Shown piece after piece: positions 43,764-55,290 of a DNA stretch of 64,000 nucleotides; position 1 is the first letter of the stretch; every line of letters begins with the position of its first letter. Under the pieces are notes generated by a model. That model saw nothing but the letters and a program-made list of their open reading frames with translations. It ran no database searches and was not told where the DNA came from. Made by a program: the position numbers and the translations under genes. Source of the DNA: Paralvinella palmiformis (Eukaryota > Annelida > Polychaeta > Terebellida > Alvinellidae); contig JAODUP010000426.1 in assembly GCA_025642065.1 (NCBI GenBank), positions 205,001-269,000 of the forward strand. The letters run 5' to 3'.

Positions 43764-45120
43764 TTAGTCCAGATCAGTGAACTGTTTAAAGTTAGACAGA
43801 ATATACCCAGAGGTGTAATAGACACATGCATTGACTACTGTAACAGATAACTCAAAATCATCTATCACATCCAACACCAGTAAATCTGTATCCAAGAGAT
43901 TGGCTTGTTTACATGGTATCTCATCATCATAGAACTTCAAGGACTGAAAGAGAACAATACCTTGTAAAATAATGACTTGAACCATTAAGCACATGTTTTC
44001 CTTTTTTTCAAATTGGTTAAAGAATTTGATTTGATATGCATTTAAGTTATGAAGAGAAGTATACCAATTAATGCACATGAGCTGAATATTCAAGTACTAA
44101 TTCAGGTGCTGGCGATCCTTTTTTGTATTAAGATATAAAATAGGCTGACAAAATTTCATGAGTTTGATGTCTTGTTTCTTATTTAATTAATTTTATAATA
44201 CCAATTTTCAACATTAATATTTATAAATACTAATTACCATCACAGCTGGCCCTGTCTCCTGTATAGGTCTCCTATCTGTTAATACCTTCCTCTTTGATTT
44301 CAGTGGATGCGTGCAGTGGATTTGGTACATCAAAAATAGTCGGAATAACATTCTAGATAAGTTTATCTCTTGTCTGGTTCATGAATTCCGTTTCAGTGAA
44401 GTGTATATCATACACTCTACAATTAGTATTCAAGTAATTGAAATCTTTCCTCATCATATATCTGCCCAACAACAATTAATAACCCATCTTTTACTTCTGT
44501 CAAGAGAAAAAATAACAAAATGAATGTTTCTACCACTAGTTGAGGTATTTAATAATTAATTTCATAACATTTAAATTATAAATAGACGTTCATATATATC
44601 AATTGCTTACGTTTAAAAATAAATATGGATGCAGGTGATCATGTAAATACTCAGCTATTTATAATTACTGTAATTAGGAAACAAATATCTGATTATTATT
44701 ATAGTAATTTTAGAAGTCCAATTATATTATTAACAATAACAAAGTAAAATATACCTCCCGCCCATAACATCTTCAGTGGCTCCAGTACATGTAACTGTAA
44801 GCTTATGTATATCTTACATACCCATTTTGTGATTAATAGGTTGATATTGTTCAATACAAATTTTATAAGATTTTGTCTGAAACAAATATAGATCTAGATA
44901 GATCTTGCTTGGGCCTACTGCTTGGGTCATGTCAAGTAGGGGCGTGTCTACTTCAAATTGTTATGCTTATTATTTAAATATCCTTTATCTAAAAAAAGAC
45001 AGATCATATCAAATTTTTACACTAGCTTTCATTTACTTTCGGAATGTCTTTATTTGTGCATACTTTCCTGTTACTGCAGCCGAAAGCGGCACAGAATGAA
45101 CCAGTGCCACTAGGCGCCAT
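43764..45120 (-). pseudogene. THAP-domain / P-element-like (THAP9-type) relic
   Basis: Three putative exons on the minus strand. Exon 1 (45120-45037) starts at ATG and reads MAPSGTGSFCAAFGCSNRK, the C-x4-C start of a THAP zinc finger, and ends at a gtaaat donor. Exon 2 (44496-44286, acceptor ttctcttgacag, donor gtatta) has SKRWVINCCWADIYDEERF, then after a 1-base frameshift DFNYLNTNCRVYDIHF, a TAG stop where Trp is expected, and NVIPTIFDVPNP, the AVPTIF-type box. The second zinc-ligand Cys is Tyr in YDIHF. Exon 3 (from 43943, acceptor tattgttctctttcag) has DDFELSVTVVNACVYYTSGY, resembling the Y-AGY segment near the C-terminus of P-element transposases. The catalytic middle is missing, as only about 340 bp separate exons 2 and 3. 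THAP domains bind DNA. It is either a dead P-like transposon or a dead THAP host gene. Confidence 0.65.
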
Positions 45121-45429
45121 GTTAACAAAGGGAGCTGTTCGTGACAATCTACCTCCGGTCGCTAGGGCCCTGGCGTTCTATGAATTCAAAATGGCGTCCC
45201 ATGTTAAAACGCGAAGTAATACGTCTTGTTATAAATAGTCTTTGTTACAACCGTCCTTGACCAAACACACCGACACACGATGCTTCCATTGCCTGTGGCT
45301 ATCTCATAGCCAATCATAATCATTCATGGCTAATTACAAACACAAATGTGTGATCTTTCCAATGAGCAGATCATGAGTTAATTTGATGGACTAAGTGACA
45401 CGATTATTTCTTTATAATGTATGTAATTA
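45121..45429. promoter_or_regulatory. Possible promoter region of the THAP relic
   Basis: The locally GC-richer stretch 45121-45215 lies just upstream of the THAP ATG (minus strand). It carries AANATGGCG-type, YY1-like motifs on both strands (aaaatggcgtcc at about 45188-45199 on plus; aacatggcgcc on minus over the start codon). No TATA box is evident. Function is inferred from motif and position only. Confidence 0.35.
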
Positions 45430-45560
45430 ACAAACAAAATCAATAATAATAATATATAATAATAATAATAATAATAATGCATGTTTATATAGCGCCAGAA
45501 CCATGTAACCCTGTTCTGAGGCGCTGTACATTATTCAATGGCTTCAATGCCATTCCGTAC
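45430..45560 (-). mobile_element. LINE/SINE 3' tail with (ATT)n terminus
   Basis: On the minus strand: tacagcgcctcagaacaggg, ttacatggttctggcgctat, ataaacatgc, then (ATT)n (plus (AAT)n at about 45445-45477). The block is shared with 3043-3071 and with the SINE tail at 36.43 kb. Only the 3' terminus is present. Confidence 0.75.
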
Positions 45561-45678
45561 CATTGTGTACGGTTATTGTGTATTAGTTTAAATACAGAGG
45601 TAAAAGTGAGCTCCGGTGGCTGTGCCCAATAGGCGACAGCCAGGGGTCACTACCCCAAACTTCAAACTTCAACATCAA

Positions 45679-46040
45679 GCGCCGGTGGCCTAGCGGTTAA
45701 GCACCCAGCACTTAGTGCCAAGGGTCACAGGTTCGATCCCAGCCAGAGGTCGAAATTTTTCCAGAGATTAATTTCTCGGCTCATAATATCGTGGTTCGCT
45801 GGCCACTTTAAATAATTAAATAACGCTGCCGTCTCGACTGAATTATTAAAAATAAAGGGGGACGTTAAAGATCCCTTGAGGACGTAAAACACTCTAGCAG
45901 TGACCCCCTCAGGGTATTTTGGCTCTATCTTTCCATACTGCTCCCCTGTGAGTGGTGGGGGAGGTGTTTCTCAACCACTCCAACATAGAGGCTGTTTTGA
46001 ATAAGCGACAGCCTGGGGATTCTCCCCGGAAGAAAAAAAA
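45679..46040 (+). mobile_element. tRNA-derived SINE, family 2, full-length copy
   Basis: The head has A box tggcctagcggttaagc (45686-45702) and B box ggttcgatccc (45730-45740). The body is shared with 42638-42976. The end gcgacagcctggggattctc plus ccc is followed by an A-rich tail (46031-46040). Just upstream, 45610-45660 holds a related scrap (gcgacagccaggggtcacta), suggesting insertion beside an older copy. Confidence 0.85.
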
Positions 46041-46483
<443 letters not shown>

Positions 46484-46654
46484 ACTAAATGGCCGAGTGA
46501 CCTCTAAAGGTAATGAGGTGAAGTGAAAACAAGGGTATCTTGATGTATATATGCATACAATGCATGAACTCCAACAGTTGTTAATGGCTGAACATAAATA
46601 AACATATATAATGGGAGACATGAACATTGATTTATTGCAGATCGATAATCATGA

Positions 46655-46850
46655 AAAAGTAGTACCTGACAGGACATGATGGCTATGTGTTTGAGTAACG
46701 CTTTGCTCCTATATAATGGCAGCATACGTTGTATGTTCTCTTGTGAGTTGAGATGTGTGCTGGATGGGGACAGATCTGAGTCAGGGATAATAATACTTTA
46801 AAGCGCCTTAGAGCAGCTATCTAGCTGAATAGGATGCTATATTATATTAT
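46655..46850 (+). mobile_element. tRNA-derived SINE, family 1, 5'-truncated copy
   Basis: Matches the body of 36160-36475 from gtacctgacaggacatgatg through gtctgagtcaggg-type sequence (gatctgagtcagggataata) to the tail, ending in a TATTAT-rich tract. The tRNA head is missing. Confidence 0.75.
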
Positions 46851-46859
46851 TATCTGGAT

Positions 46860-48360
46860 GATATTCTAACATATGGTTTTATGGCTTATATTACTAAACC
46901 AACTTGGGTAACTGATCATTCGGCATATCTTATTGATCAAATCAACAGGAATAATGTGAAACAGAAACACTACATCTATTGTCCTAATTGCAGATAATGC
47001 CGATAATTGGGGAATTTTGTCAGTAATCAAACTTCTACTTTTAACGACGGGTACATTTAATAAACAAAAGTTTAGGTTTCTTTTCTGAGAGAAACTACAT
47101 GGGTTTTTTATGATTTTGTCAAAAACACCGATTTCTCTGGTGTATATAAAGATGATGTTAATACTGCTTATTCAATAATGTGATTTCAATAATGCTTTTC
47201 CTCTCACTACTAAACTAATTCTTCGTAAATTTTTAAAATGATCTCGATGGATGTATCAAGTAACAGAAAGTCTGACCTTTTGATAGAAAAGTTAAATCGC
47301 CCCTCGCCAGTGAATCTAAAAACCTAGAAACATTACAATCAAATATAACAGAAAATGATAAAAGCTCCAAAAGCTAAATATTATGAAGCTTAGATTGTGA
47401 TGGCCTAACTTTCAAATTGATTAAGAGTGTTGATGAAGACATATCTATACCTTTAACTCATGTAGTAAACCTGTTGTTAGAATCTGGCACTGTACCGAAT
47501 GCCAAGAAATGTGCTAAGGTTATATCAATTTCTAAAAGCGGAAATGAGAATACCTTTTGTAATTACCGGCAAATAAGCATACTGCCTGCAGTCTCTAAAA
47601 TCCTCGAAAAGGTCGTTGCTAACAAGTTGTTGAATTTTATAAATAGTACAAATCAGTACTATGAGCACCAATATGACTTCCATGGTGGTCACTCTACCAT
47701 CCATGCAATCATTCACCTATTAATTAAAGTTGCTCACGAAAATGATGCTAAACATAAAAAACTTATAATTAATGGCGGTGTTTCTTGATCTAAGCAAAGC
47801 GTTCGATATTACTAGCATAAAATATTCGTGACCAAACTTGATAGAATTGGCATTCGAGGAACCCCAAAAAGTGGTTTGAGAGTTACTTATCAGACCGGAG
47901 GCAGTACACTTTCACTCATGGTACTATGTCATCCTGGACATTGATACGATGTATAGAGTGCCCCAGGGATATATCCTGGGCACAATACTATTTTATTATA
48001 TATAAATGACATCGGCCGAGCTATAACTCTCCTTGTACTATCATTTGCAGATCATACTACTATTAGTGTATTATCAGCCAGTGTACAGTATCTTTACACT
48101 AGAATGAACACTGAATTTATTTCGATCAGTCAATGGTCAGGTCAAATAAGCTTTGCCTAAATGCATTAAAACAAATTACATTATATTTCGGCCGCCATTC
48201 AATAGACAAGTAACAACAAATAGACATATTATAATCAATGGTCAGATAATCGAAATGATCAGTAAGAATAGTTCATGGAGAAGTTTTAAATTTCTGGGAG
48301 TAGATACAGATGAATTTATCTCATGGAATTTTGATGTTGATCACTTATATAGCGCCTGAC
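46860..48360 (+). mobile_element. CR1/Jockey-like LINE F, endonuclease end to post-RT, decayed
   Basis: Plus strand. Endonuclease end at about 46870 (GFMAYITKPTWVTDHSAYLI, DQIN). The linker is poorly preserved. RT from 47417: KKCAKVISISKSGNENTFCN, YRQISILPAVSKILEKVV, HQYDFHGGHSTIHAI, then in another frame FLDLSKAFDI (about 47783, motif A), VPQGYILGTILF (about 47957) and LSFADHTTISVL (about 48040), where the catalytic FADD reads FADH. The end at 48153-48360 has CIKTNYIIFRPP and RSFKFLGVDTDEFISWNFD. Several frameshifts; dead by both frame and catalytic-residue loss. Confidence 0.8.
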
Positions 48361-48960
48361 TCTGAGCTCATATAGCACTGACACATTTTTTATACATAAA
48401 AAAACTGGTTTATGTATTATAAATAAGCTAATTTAAATATTTCTTTACTTGTTGAAAGTTTAATGTATTTTAAATTGAGAGAGATGAGATATACATCTGT
48501 TGAATTTGTGCTCGGGAAAACTTAAAACAATCCGTCATGCAACATATTATGTCAGCCCTGAATAGATATAGGGAATAAAAGGCAATACTATTGTCTTCTG
48601 TAGTCCCTTTTTAGGATATGCATTTACAAGAATGTACTGTGATTTTTAAGTTTGTGTTATTATGTAACAAACTAAACACTACCTGGAGCGAGTTCACACC
48701 AGGTGAGACGGATTTGCCGGACCGAATCAGAATAAGTCCGAATAAGACATGTCGGACCGACTCTTTCCCGTTTGTTATCATGGTGATAAATAGTAGTTTC
48801 ACGTTTTAAGTAGTTAGATTATATTGTATGATAAAGTAAATATCTTCTAATCTGTTTCTTATTCATAAAACATAACCCCTGCATATATTATACATGCGGA
48901 ATTTAGTCCGATAAATAATATTACATTGCATTATGGGATATATTTTGTACGCCCCTTCAT
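48361..48960. other. No gene recognised
   Basis: AT-rich, with a slightly GC-richer patch at 48680-48780. It may include the distal promoter of the RabGAP gene starting near 48.97 kb. Confidence 0.4.
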
Positions 48961-48964
48961 TAGC

Positions 48965-49011
48965 ATAAAGTCAACATGGCGGCGACCAGCGCTGTAGAAT
49001 GAGTTGTTTTG
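48965..49011 (+). promoter_or_regulatory. Probable YY1-type transcription start region with uORF
   Basis: gtcaacatggcggcgacc at 48970-48987 is a textbook AANATGGCGGC YY1 element, which in animal genes lies within tens of bases downstream of the transcription start. Its ATG (48976) opens an eight-codon uORF (MAATSAVE) ending TGA at 49000-49002. A possible donor, TTTTG|gtaaat, lies at 49011/49012, which would join this 5'UTR exon to an acceptor ctgcag at 49331-49336, just before the main coding exon. The splice pairing is inferred. Confidence 0.5.
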
Positions 49012-49353
49012 GTAAATAATATTATAATTTAGCTTTTTGTTTTGTTATATAACTATGTTCAAGATGGGACATTTCGGAAGACTGTGGATCACATATGGAT
49101 TTGCTGGGCTGTGTAATGTTCGATTTATAAATCGTTGTTTAGTTTAATAATATGGAGACTGATAGGAGTGTTGGTGATAATAATAATAATCAAGGGAAGA
49201 CTAAAAGTTGTAATAACATCTCGTCTCAACTAGGTAGATGTAATGTTTGTGTGTTTTTTGTTACCAATAATAAAGGCTCATGGCAGACATCAACATGCCT
49301 CATCTGTACAACGTGACTAAGATTGTCATTCTGCAGGATATTACTCTTTGGCG

Positions 49354-50744
49354 ATGACTGAGGCTAGTTCTAGATGCGATTCACTGCCACTCGTTCAGAA
49401 AGGAAAAGTTGCAGAAGAAGGTATTTTTCCGACATCAGATTCTTCTCCTACGAAAATTTCACAATCAGATAATGACACTCTTATAGTAGAAAGTGGCCAA
49501 ACTTGTTCTGGTCAAGACAAGGCCCACCAGTCATCTGAAAAAATGAAGTTATTGGTAAACACCATGACTGTGATATCAACTCGAGTATCTAGTCCTTCAT
49601 TTTCTAGCTGCTGTAGTCTTGCTAATAATGACATGTCAATCAGCTTGCCTAATTTGTCTGGCTGTAATGAACAGTTTAAATATAACACAGTTATGGCTGG
49701 TGAGGAGAGAAACAAAGTCAATGGTTCAGTAAATAGGGCATCATTTTCTGGGACTTCAGGTAAACTACCTTTAAAAACCATGAGTTTGGAGGATTGTCCA
49801 TCCTGTATAAAGCATACATTCAATTCAAATGGATACTTGAAAGGGAGTGGATCTAATCCAAATATTATTCATTCTTCCTGTGCAAAGAAAAAAGAGTTAC
49901 CACAAATGACATGTGACAATGAAGAGGATCTTCCTTTGATTATAAATTCATCAAACAGTAGACTTTCTGCTGTGTTGGAAAACATCTCACTTGTTTACCT
50001 GCCACATACCAAGCAGTTGGTCACACCTGGACAGACATTTACTCCTGACATTACTAACAATAATGATGAGCATCTGGATATGGTCAGATCATGTCCTGAA
50101 GGGGCAGAAAATCCATGCAAGATCAAGGATAAAGGAGTGTCAGCAAACAGTATACAAAAATCAGAGCCAAAAATAGGCTTTGGTCCTTTGTTGGCACTAA
50201 GCAACTTGCATAAACAAGAAAGTGATCCATCATCCTGCCATAGAAACTCTTTGTCGGATCCTGGAGTCCTTAGCCAGGACTCTGACATTTCCACCCAGAG
50301 TCATTCCACTGTGATACTTTGTGATGATAATGAGAGCAATGACACATCTCAGGTTATGAAATCAGCTCAGGACATATGTACTGAGACAAATCAGTGCACT
50401 ACCACTGGGGAAAGTATACGCACAACTTCGCTTTCTCGGACTGATGCCTCATCATTTTCCAGCATATCTAGTCTGAGCACCAGTACTGAGCTCTCAGTAT
50501 CCGTGGCATCCTGCAGTGACCTCGAATCAGGTGAAAAGGTGATTGTTGACTCTGAGGAGGCTGGTTTTGTTGAGATCAACCTTGACCCTAAAAGGGTCTC
50601 TGATACAAAATTTGTATCAAGGAACAATTCTCAAGATAGTGGAATAGATGAAAAGCTCCACCACCAACTCACAGTTTGTCGTGGTAGCTCATTGAATGTT
50701 GGAGCGAAACCAAAGAAAAAAAGTTTGACAAGTTTCCTTACCAG
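49354..50744 (+). CDS. TBC1D12/14: TBC1D12/TBC1D14-like RabGAP, coding exon 1
   Basis: The first coding exon gives 463 codons plus two bases; the start is the first ATG after an acceptor-like ctgcag at 49331-49336 (an in-frame TAA lies at 49318-49320). The protein is Ser/Thr-rich and mostly disordered. Residues about 356-385 (SLSRTDASSFSSISSLSTST) resemble the TRSDDVSVCSVSSLG region of TBC1D14, and KKKSLTSFLTR at the end matches KNKSLTTFLSR of TBC1D12. The exon ends ACCAG|gtatgt, and the split Arg codon is completed by exon 2. In vertebrates TBC1D12 and TBC1D14 bind Rab11 on recycling endosomes, and TBC1D14 restrains starvation autophagy. The Rab-GAP (TBC) domain is C-terminal and is not in this window. 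Intron 1 spans 50745-59777. Orthology to a single pre-duplication gene is inferred. Confidence 0.85.
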
Positions 50745-51734
50745 GTATGTATTAATATTACAAAGTTAGGGTTGGGTTGTTAAACCTGCCTTAAAGTGGT
50801 AAAACTGCTTCAAATTGTTTTAAACTCTTAAGGCTATCCCTGTCCAGAGGCTCACTGAAGATTCTGTTATTATACAACAAAAAAACATTGTATATATTAA
50901 ATCCAATTACAAAAGAATCTTAAACTTTGTTTTATTTCAGGATTTGTTTGTACAAAAATTACGTGATGTCTTGAGACAATATGTGTCTTGACTAATCAGT
51001 ATTCATAATTTACCAGTCCAAGTTCTTGATTCCATGTAGCATGCTGTAACTAAAGACAACCTTGCTTGCTTTTTAGATACCCAGCCGATTCCTGATCTTG
51101 TTGTTTATGAAACTGAATGTTCTGAACAACCTCTCAACTGATGACATGATTGCAAAACTAAATTAATTATTATAAGTTACCAGCAGCTACTCTTTTGTAA
51201 TGAATGTAGCAGGTTTCTACACAAAATGAAATGTTTGATTATTAATGTGCAGGGGAAGCTTTATCTTAGTAGATTTAATAGCACACCTCTAACAGGTGTA
51301 AAGACAATTGAGTTTATTTTAAACCAACCTTAGTAGACTTCAATACCCCACCTCTACTAGAAATAATAGGCAAGTAAAATGCCTTATAATGCCTGTTTTT
51401 TGACACCTCTAGCAGGCTTAATAATTGAGAAGGGAATTACAAAAACTATACTTATATTATACTTAGGTATAGGACATGTTTTTAATGGCTAAATATATTT
51501 GAGCCCTTTCTATGCTTTAAACTTGTTTCTTATGTAAAAATTGAGAAGGGAATTATTAATACTTATGTCATATTTTAGTTTATTGCAACTTTAGTTTAAT
51601 ACAATACTTTTATTTATTTTTATTAAATAAATTTAAGGAATTTTCTGTGCCTAAAACCTGTTTTTGGCAGAGCAGTTTTTACTGGTATAAACCACCCTGT
51701 CTTAACCCTGCACAAAGTATATCATTTGTCAGTA
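50745..51734. other. Intron 1, proximal part
   Basis: AT-rich intron with no exon-like frame. At about 51250-51430 short similar phrases recur (cacctctaacaggt, cacctctactaga, cacctctagcagg), a weak local repeat. Confidence 0.55.
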
Positions 51735-52475
51735 CAGTTGGACCCTGTTATACTGTGGTCCATTATAAGTTATAACATGAAATTGGAGATATAACACAGT
51801 CAGACCTTGGACCCGAATTATGGAATAGCATGAAATCCAGAACTGAAGGATAAAATAATTGGAATGCGTTTTCACAGTTTGTAATTCACATGTAAAAATA
51901 TAGCCAATAAGTTAATTGAATAAGTATATTTATTGAGCACAAACTTAATTATACACCATCTTGGTTCAAACAGCCCAATCACAACCCTCATTTATTGTGT
52001 GACTCCATCTACTAAATATGTTTGATCCTTAATTGCAATAAACAAAAGCAGATACACAAACAAATAAATTTTCTTAGATGTTTATTTGCCCGCATGCACC
52101 TATAAACGTTCATTTATTGGTTCATATAGATGGTACCATCAGCTATAAAACATGCACTATTTCTGGTGGATGAATATCACCAATCCAAGATGGCTGCTAC
52201 TGTTTGCCCAATTTTGCGGAAACATTTTATTTTTCACACAAACACTGAGGTAACATTTATGTTTAAGTCAACAAATGATTAAACAATTACTGGGAACATT
52301 TATGAAATAAACAGTTGTATGTAATCTTAAATGATGGTGCAAAACAAGGTGAATACATGGACTACCTAATGTTGCCCAATCCGATAGTGCCCTTTGTTTC
52401 TCGCTTCGCAGTCCACCTATAACGCGGTCGATGAGTTGTGGATCCCAATGACTATGTTATAACGGGGCCTGACTG
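51735..52475. mobile_element. Tigger/pogo-like MITE in intron 1
   Basis: Left end CAGTTGGACCCTGTTATA and inverted right end CAGTCAGGCCCCGTTATA agree at 14 of 18 positions, all differences being transitions. TA flanks both sides (51733-51734, 52476-52477). The CAGTC-ACCCCGTTATA end is typical of Tc1/mariner-Tigger elements. The 741-bp interior has no transposase frame. Confidence 0.8.
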
Positions 52476-55129
52476 TATGTATAAAGTTGATGGAAAATAT
52501 TGCCATGATAAGGCTAGTGCTGATAAAAGGATGTGTTATTGTGCATGGTGGCCTTATGATTATCATGGGGATATTTTCGATGGCAATTTTAAGTAGATCT
52601 CCGCAAAGTTCAAACTATTTACGTGTTTTTCGATGAGTGAGAAGTTATAATTAGTTTAAATTTACAAGATTTCTAGGCTTGAAGACCGATTTACTCAGGG
52701 GCACAGATTGGGACATATAAGACACAATGTTAGCGGACCTGAAAGGGGAGTGGTGCAGCCAGTGAGCCAAATGCTACAGGGGTGTTATAAGTCCCACCAA
52801 GACAGTTTTGGATTGGACCTTTTGAGAGTGCTTCTCAGGTATATTTTAAGTAATACAAGGTCTTTTCAGGAGGGATTTGTGAAGCAGCCACCATCCTGAC
52901 TGGTGTCAAAATAACCCAGTCTACACCCCAACAAGAACAAAACTTTATTTAGCTCAAATAGAGAAAATATACATGTCTGACTGTCCAATTAAAAAAGGAA
53001 CAATAATGATACAGATTACATATAAATTTTAAAAAGTCTATCAATTAATTCCTCCTTCAAATCCAAGTCAACATCCAACTTCAAATCACTGTCATTATAT
53101 GATAACCATGGTCTTCCAGCTTTCTACATAGCCAAGAATCCTCAATTTTAGGGCCTGGTCATAAAATTCTGGTTACAACCATCTGATTCACTTCAGTGTC
53201 CAGGCAGACTTTCCCAAGAAAAATAGGTCAGAAGGTGAGGGGTGTCCGAAACACACGAATGATGAATACAGCTATGTAATGTCATATATGCTAGTGCAAT
53301 GTCACAAACACATTCGGATTTGTATGCCACATTATGCATATCACATATATGGAATCTTGGCTTTACCACAAATTGTTTCCCAGTCTGACAGTATGGTCAC
53401 CTGATGGGTGAGTATTTTGAATTAATTGGTCACCCTTACCAAGAAATAGTTGTCAGGGGCGAGTTGGCGACCACTAATTTTCAGCCCTGTTTACTGCAGA
53501 AGTAACTGAAATAATTTCGAAGTGGAACTGACCTTTCACCATCTTCGATTACTGAATTAGGCTGACAGTGACATGTCTATTGTTTACTTTTCGCTGACGA
53601 TTCACTCTCAAAAGAAAATGATAAAGTCTCAAAAAAGCAAAACTATTGGAGATTGTGAAATCCCAACTAACTGAAGAAATCATTATAGAAAACATTCTTG
53701 TGGGCCAGACGATTGTCAAGGAAGACACGGTGGATATCATTGTCAAACCGAATTTGAATATCAATGTAAAATGAAACAAAAAACCTGAGTAATCCAGAAT
53801 ATGTGTCGTGAGGCATTTGTAAATTTCAGAAACTTGAACTTTGTGTACATTTTTTTTGACCTACCCTATGTTTTCAGTGATTTATTTTATTTTTGTCCTG
53901 ACCGACCCTAGCTTTTGGAAGGAAAATTTCCTGTAAAACAAGTACTCAAAAAACAATGGCCTAAAAGAATGTTCATGTCACCCCTGATTCTATTTACCTA
54001 TTATGGTAAGTGTTAGTTAGTATCATTCCTCCAGCAATTGATACAAAGACTCACATTTTCTGACTTTCAGAAAGTGGTATGACTAGGTTATATTCCATTA
54101 ACTGCTGTGTATTGACAGTCAATACTGATAGCTTTCTCAGAGTATTCACTATGATGATGTAATTATGTAGTAGAATCAGTTCCCATTTTGTGTTTGAAAT
54201 TTGGGAATACACTAGAGAAATAGTAGAATATATAGTGAACGTATTATCTGGTGTATCACAGGACAGGACCTTTGAATAGCTCCTTCTGGTTATTAAATGT
54301 ACATTATTATCAGAAGCTCTTTATTTGATCTAGGGCACCTCCATGGCCTGACTGGTAGATGTTATGACAGGTATAGCCTTAAAATTGGGACAAACCTTGA
54401 TATATGCTCAATCTTAGATTCTTACTACTGCACTTTTCATCACACATAATACACAATGATTTAGTACCATCTAACTCTTGAAATATTGGCGCACAGGGTC
54501 ATCAGGTGTACTGTCTTTAAAAGAGGGTAATATTCAATAACAGCCCAAGTAAAATATTCAAAACTTATTCAGGTGTTGTGTATATGTACATTTGTGTATA
54601 TAAACATTGTAGAGACAGTGAGATTATGTCGAGGTTCAGCTTACATTTTCTTCATGTTTTTATCCCAGTGTTATTTAGTAGGAAAAGTACCAAATGGATT
54701 AACAGAAGCCATTTGATCTCCTGTCACATGGAGGATTAAATATCCTTTCTTATCACCTAATTGATAAATAGATCAATTAAATTAGCCCCACCTCTTAGCC
54801 TACAAGACAGATTAACGGATAAGTTCAACCAATCACAGTACAGATAAATTGGATTAAAACACGAACCAATCATCATGTTGGTGTGTAATTGGAAATGTGA
54901 TGGTGTTAGTTGCTTCTCATTTTGTTATTATGGTGGACAGCAGTTTGTCGCAATGTATAATTAATATTTTTATTGATATATTATTCTTATAGCATCTTAT
55001 AGATTCATGTAATTTCAACAACTATTTTTGTGTGTATCCAAGTAAAATATGTATGAATTTGTGGACCAAAAAAATGGTCTGTACAAATAAAACCTAGGTT
55101 TAAACTACCAGTTTATCTGCCGTTTAAAC
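52476..55129. other. Intron 1, central part
   Basis: No exon with conserved flanks is seen. A 63-codon frame at 52708-52899 (SGPERGVVQPVSQMLQGC) and an open stretch at about 53638-53770 (QLTEEIIIENILVGQTIVK) are unassigned. At about 52890-52950 an AATAAA-type 3' tail on the minus strand suggests a retroelement end. Confidence 0.4.
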
Positions 55130-55290
55130 CATGTTAAACCTAGTTCTGGTGTATAACGCGGAAATTACAGTAATTGACCTCGACTTATACGGTGAGCATA
55201 AGCCGGAGGAAAGAATTACAGGGTCAAAAAACGACCTTGACTTATCTGCCGGGGTCGACTTATACGCGAGTATATACGATAGTACTAGAC
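55130..55290. mobile_element. Possible Tigger/mariner-type relic
   Basis: cgacttatacgcgagtatat (55256-55275) and its weaker partners cgacttatacggtgagcata (55179-55198) and gacttatctgcc are the kind of end motif seen in Tigger-like MITEs. No clear terminal inverted repeat or target duplication could be placed. Confidence 0.35.

Noticed and set aside
44311..44523. 70-codon plus-strand frame
   Set aside because: It is antisense to the THAP-like exon 2, which gives the recognisable motifs.
45044..45238. 64-codon plus-strand frame with balanced composition
   Set aside because: Antisense to THAP exon 1 and its upstream region; the minus strand carries the zinc-finger start.
49512..50627. Antisense ORFs over RabGAP exon 1
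   Set aside because: Shadows of the coding exon.
50745..50769. Read-through end YVLILQS after exon 1
   Set aside because: gtatgt at 50745 is a strong donor and exon 2 restores the conserved SLFSR sequence in frame.
53638..53770. Possible ATP synthase OSCP/delta-like pseudogene (ENILVGQTIVKEDTVDIIVK)
   Set aside because: Only a short, loose resemblance to the C-terminal motif, with no upstream support.
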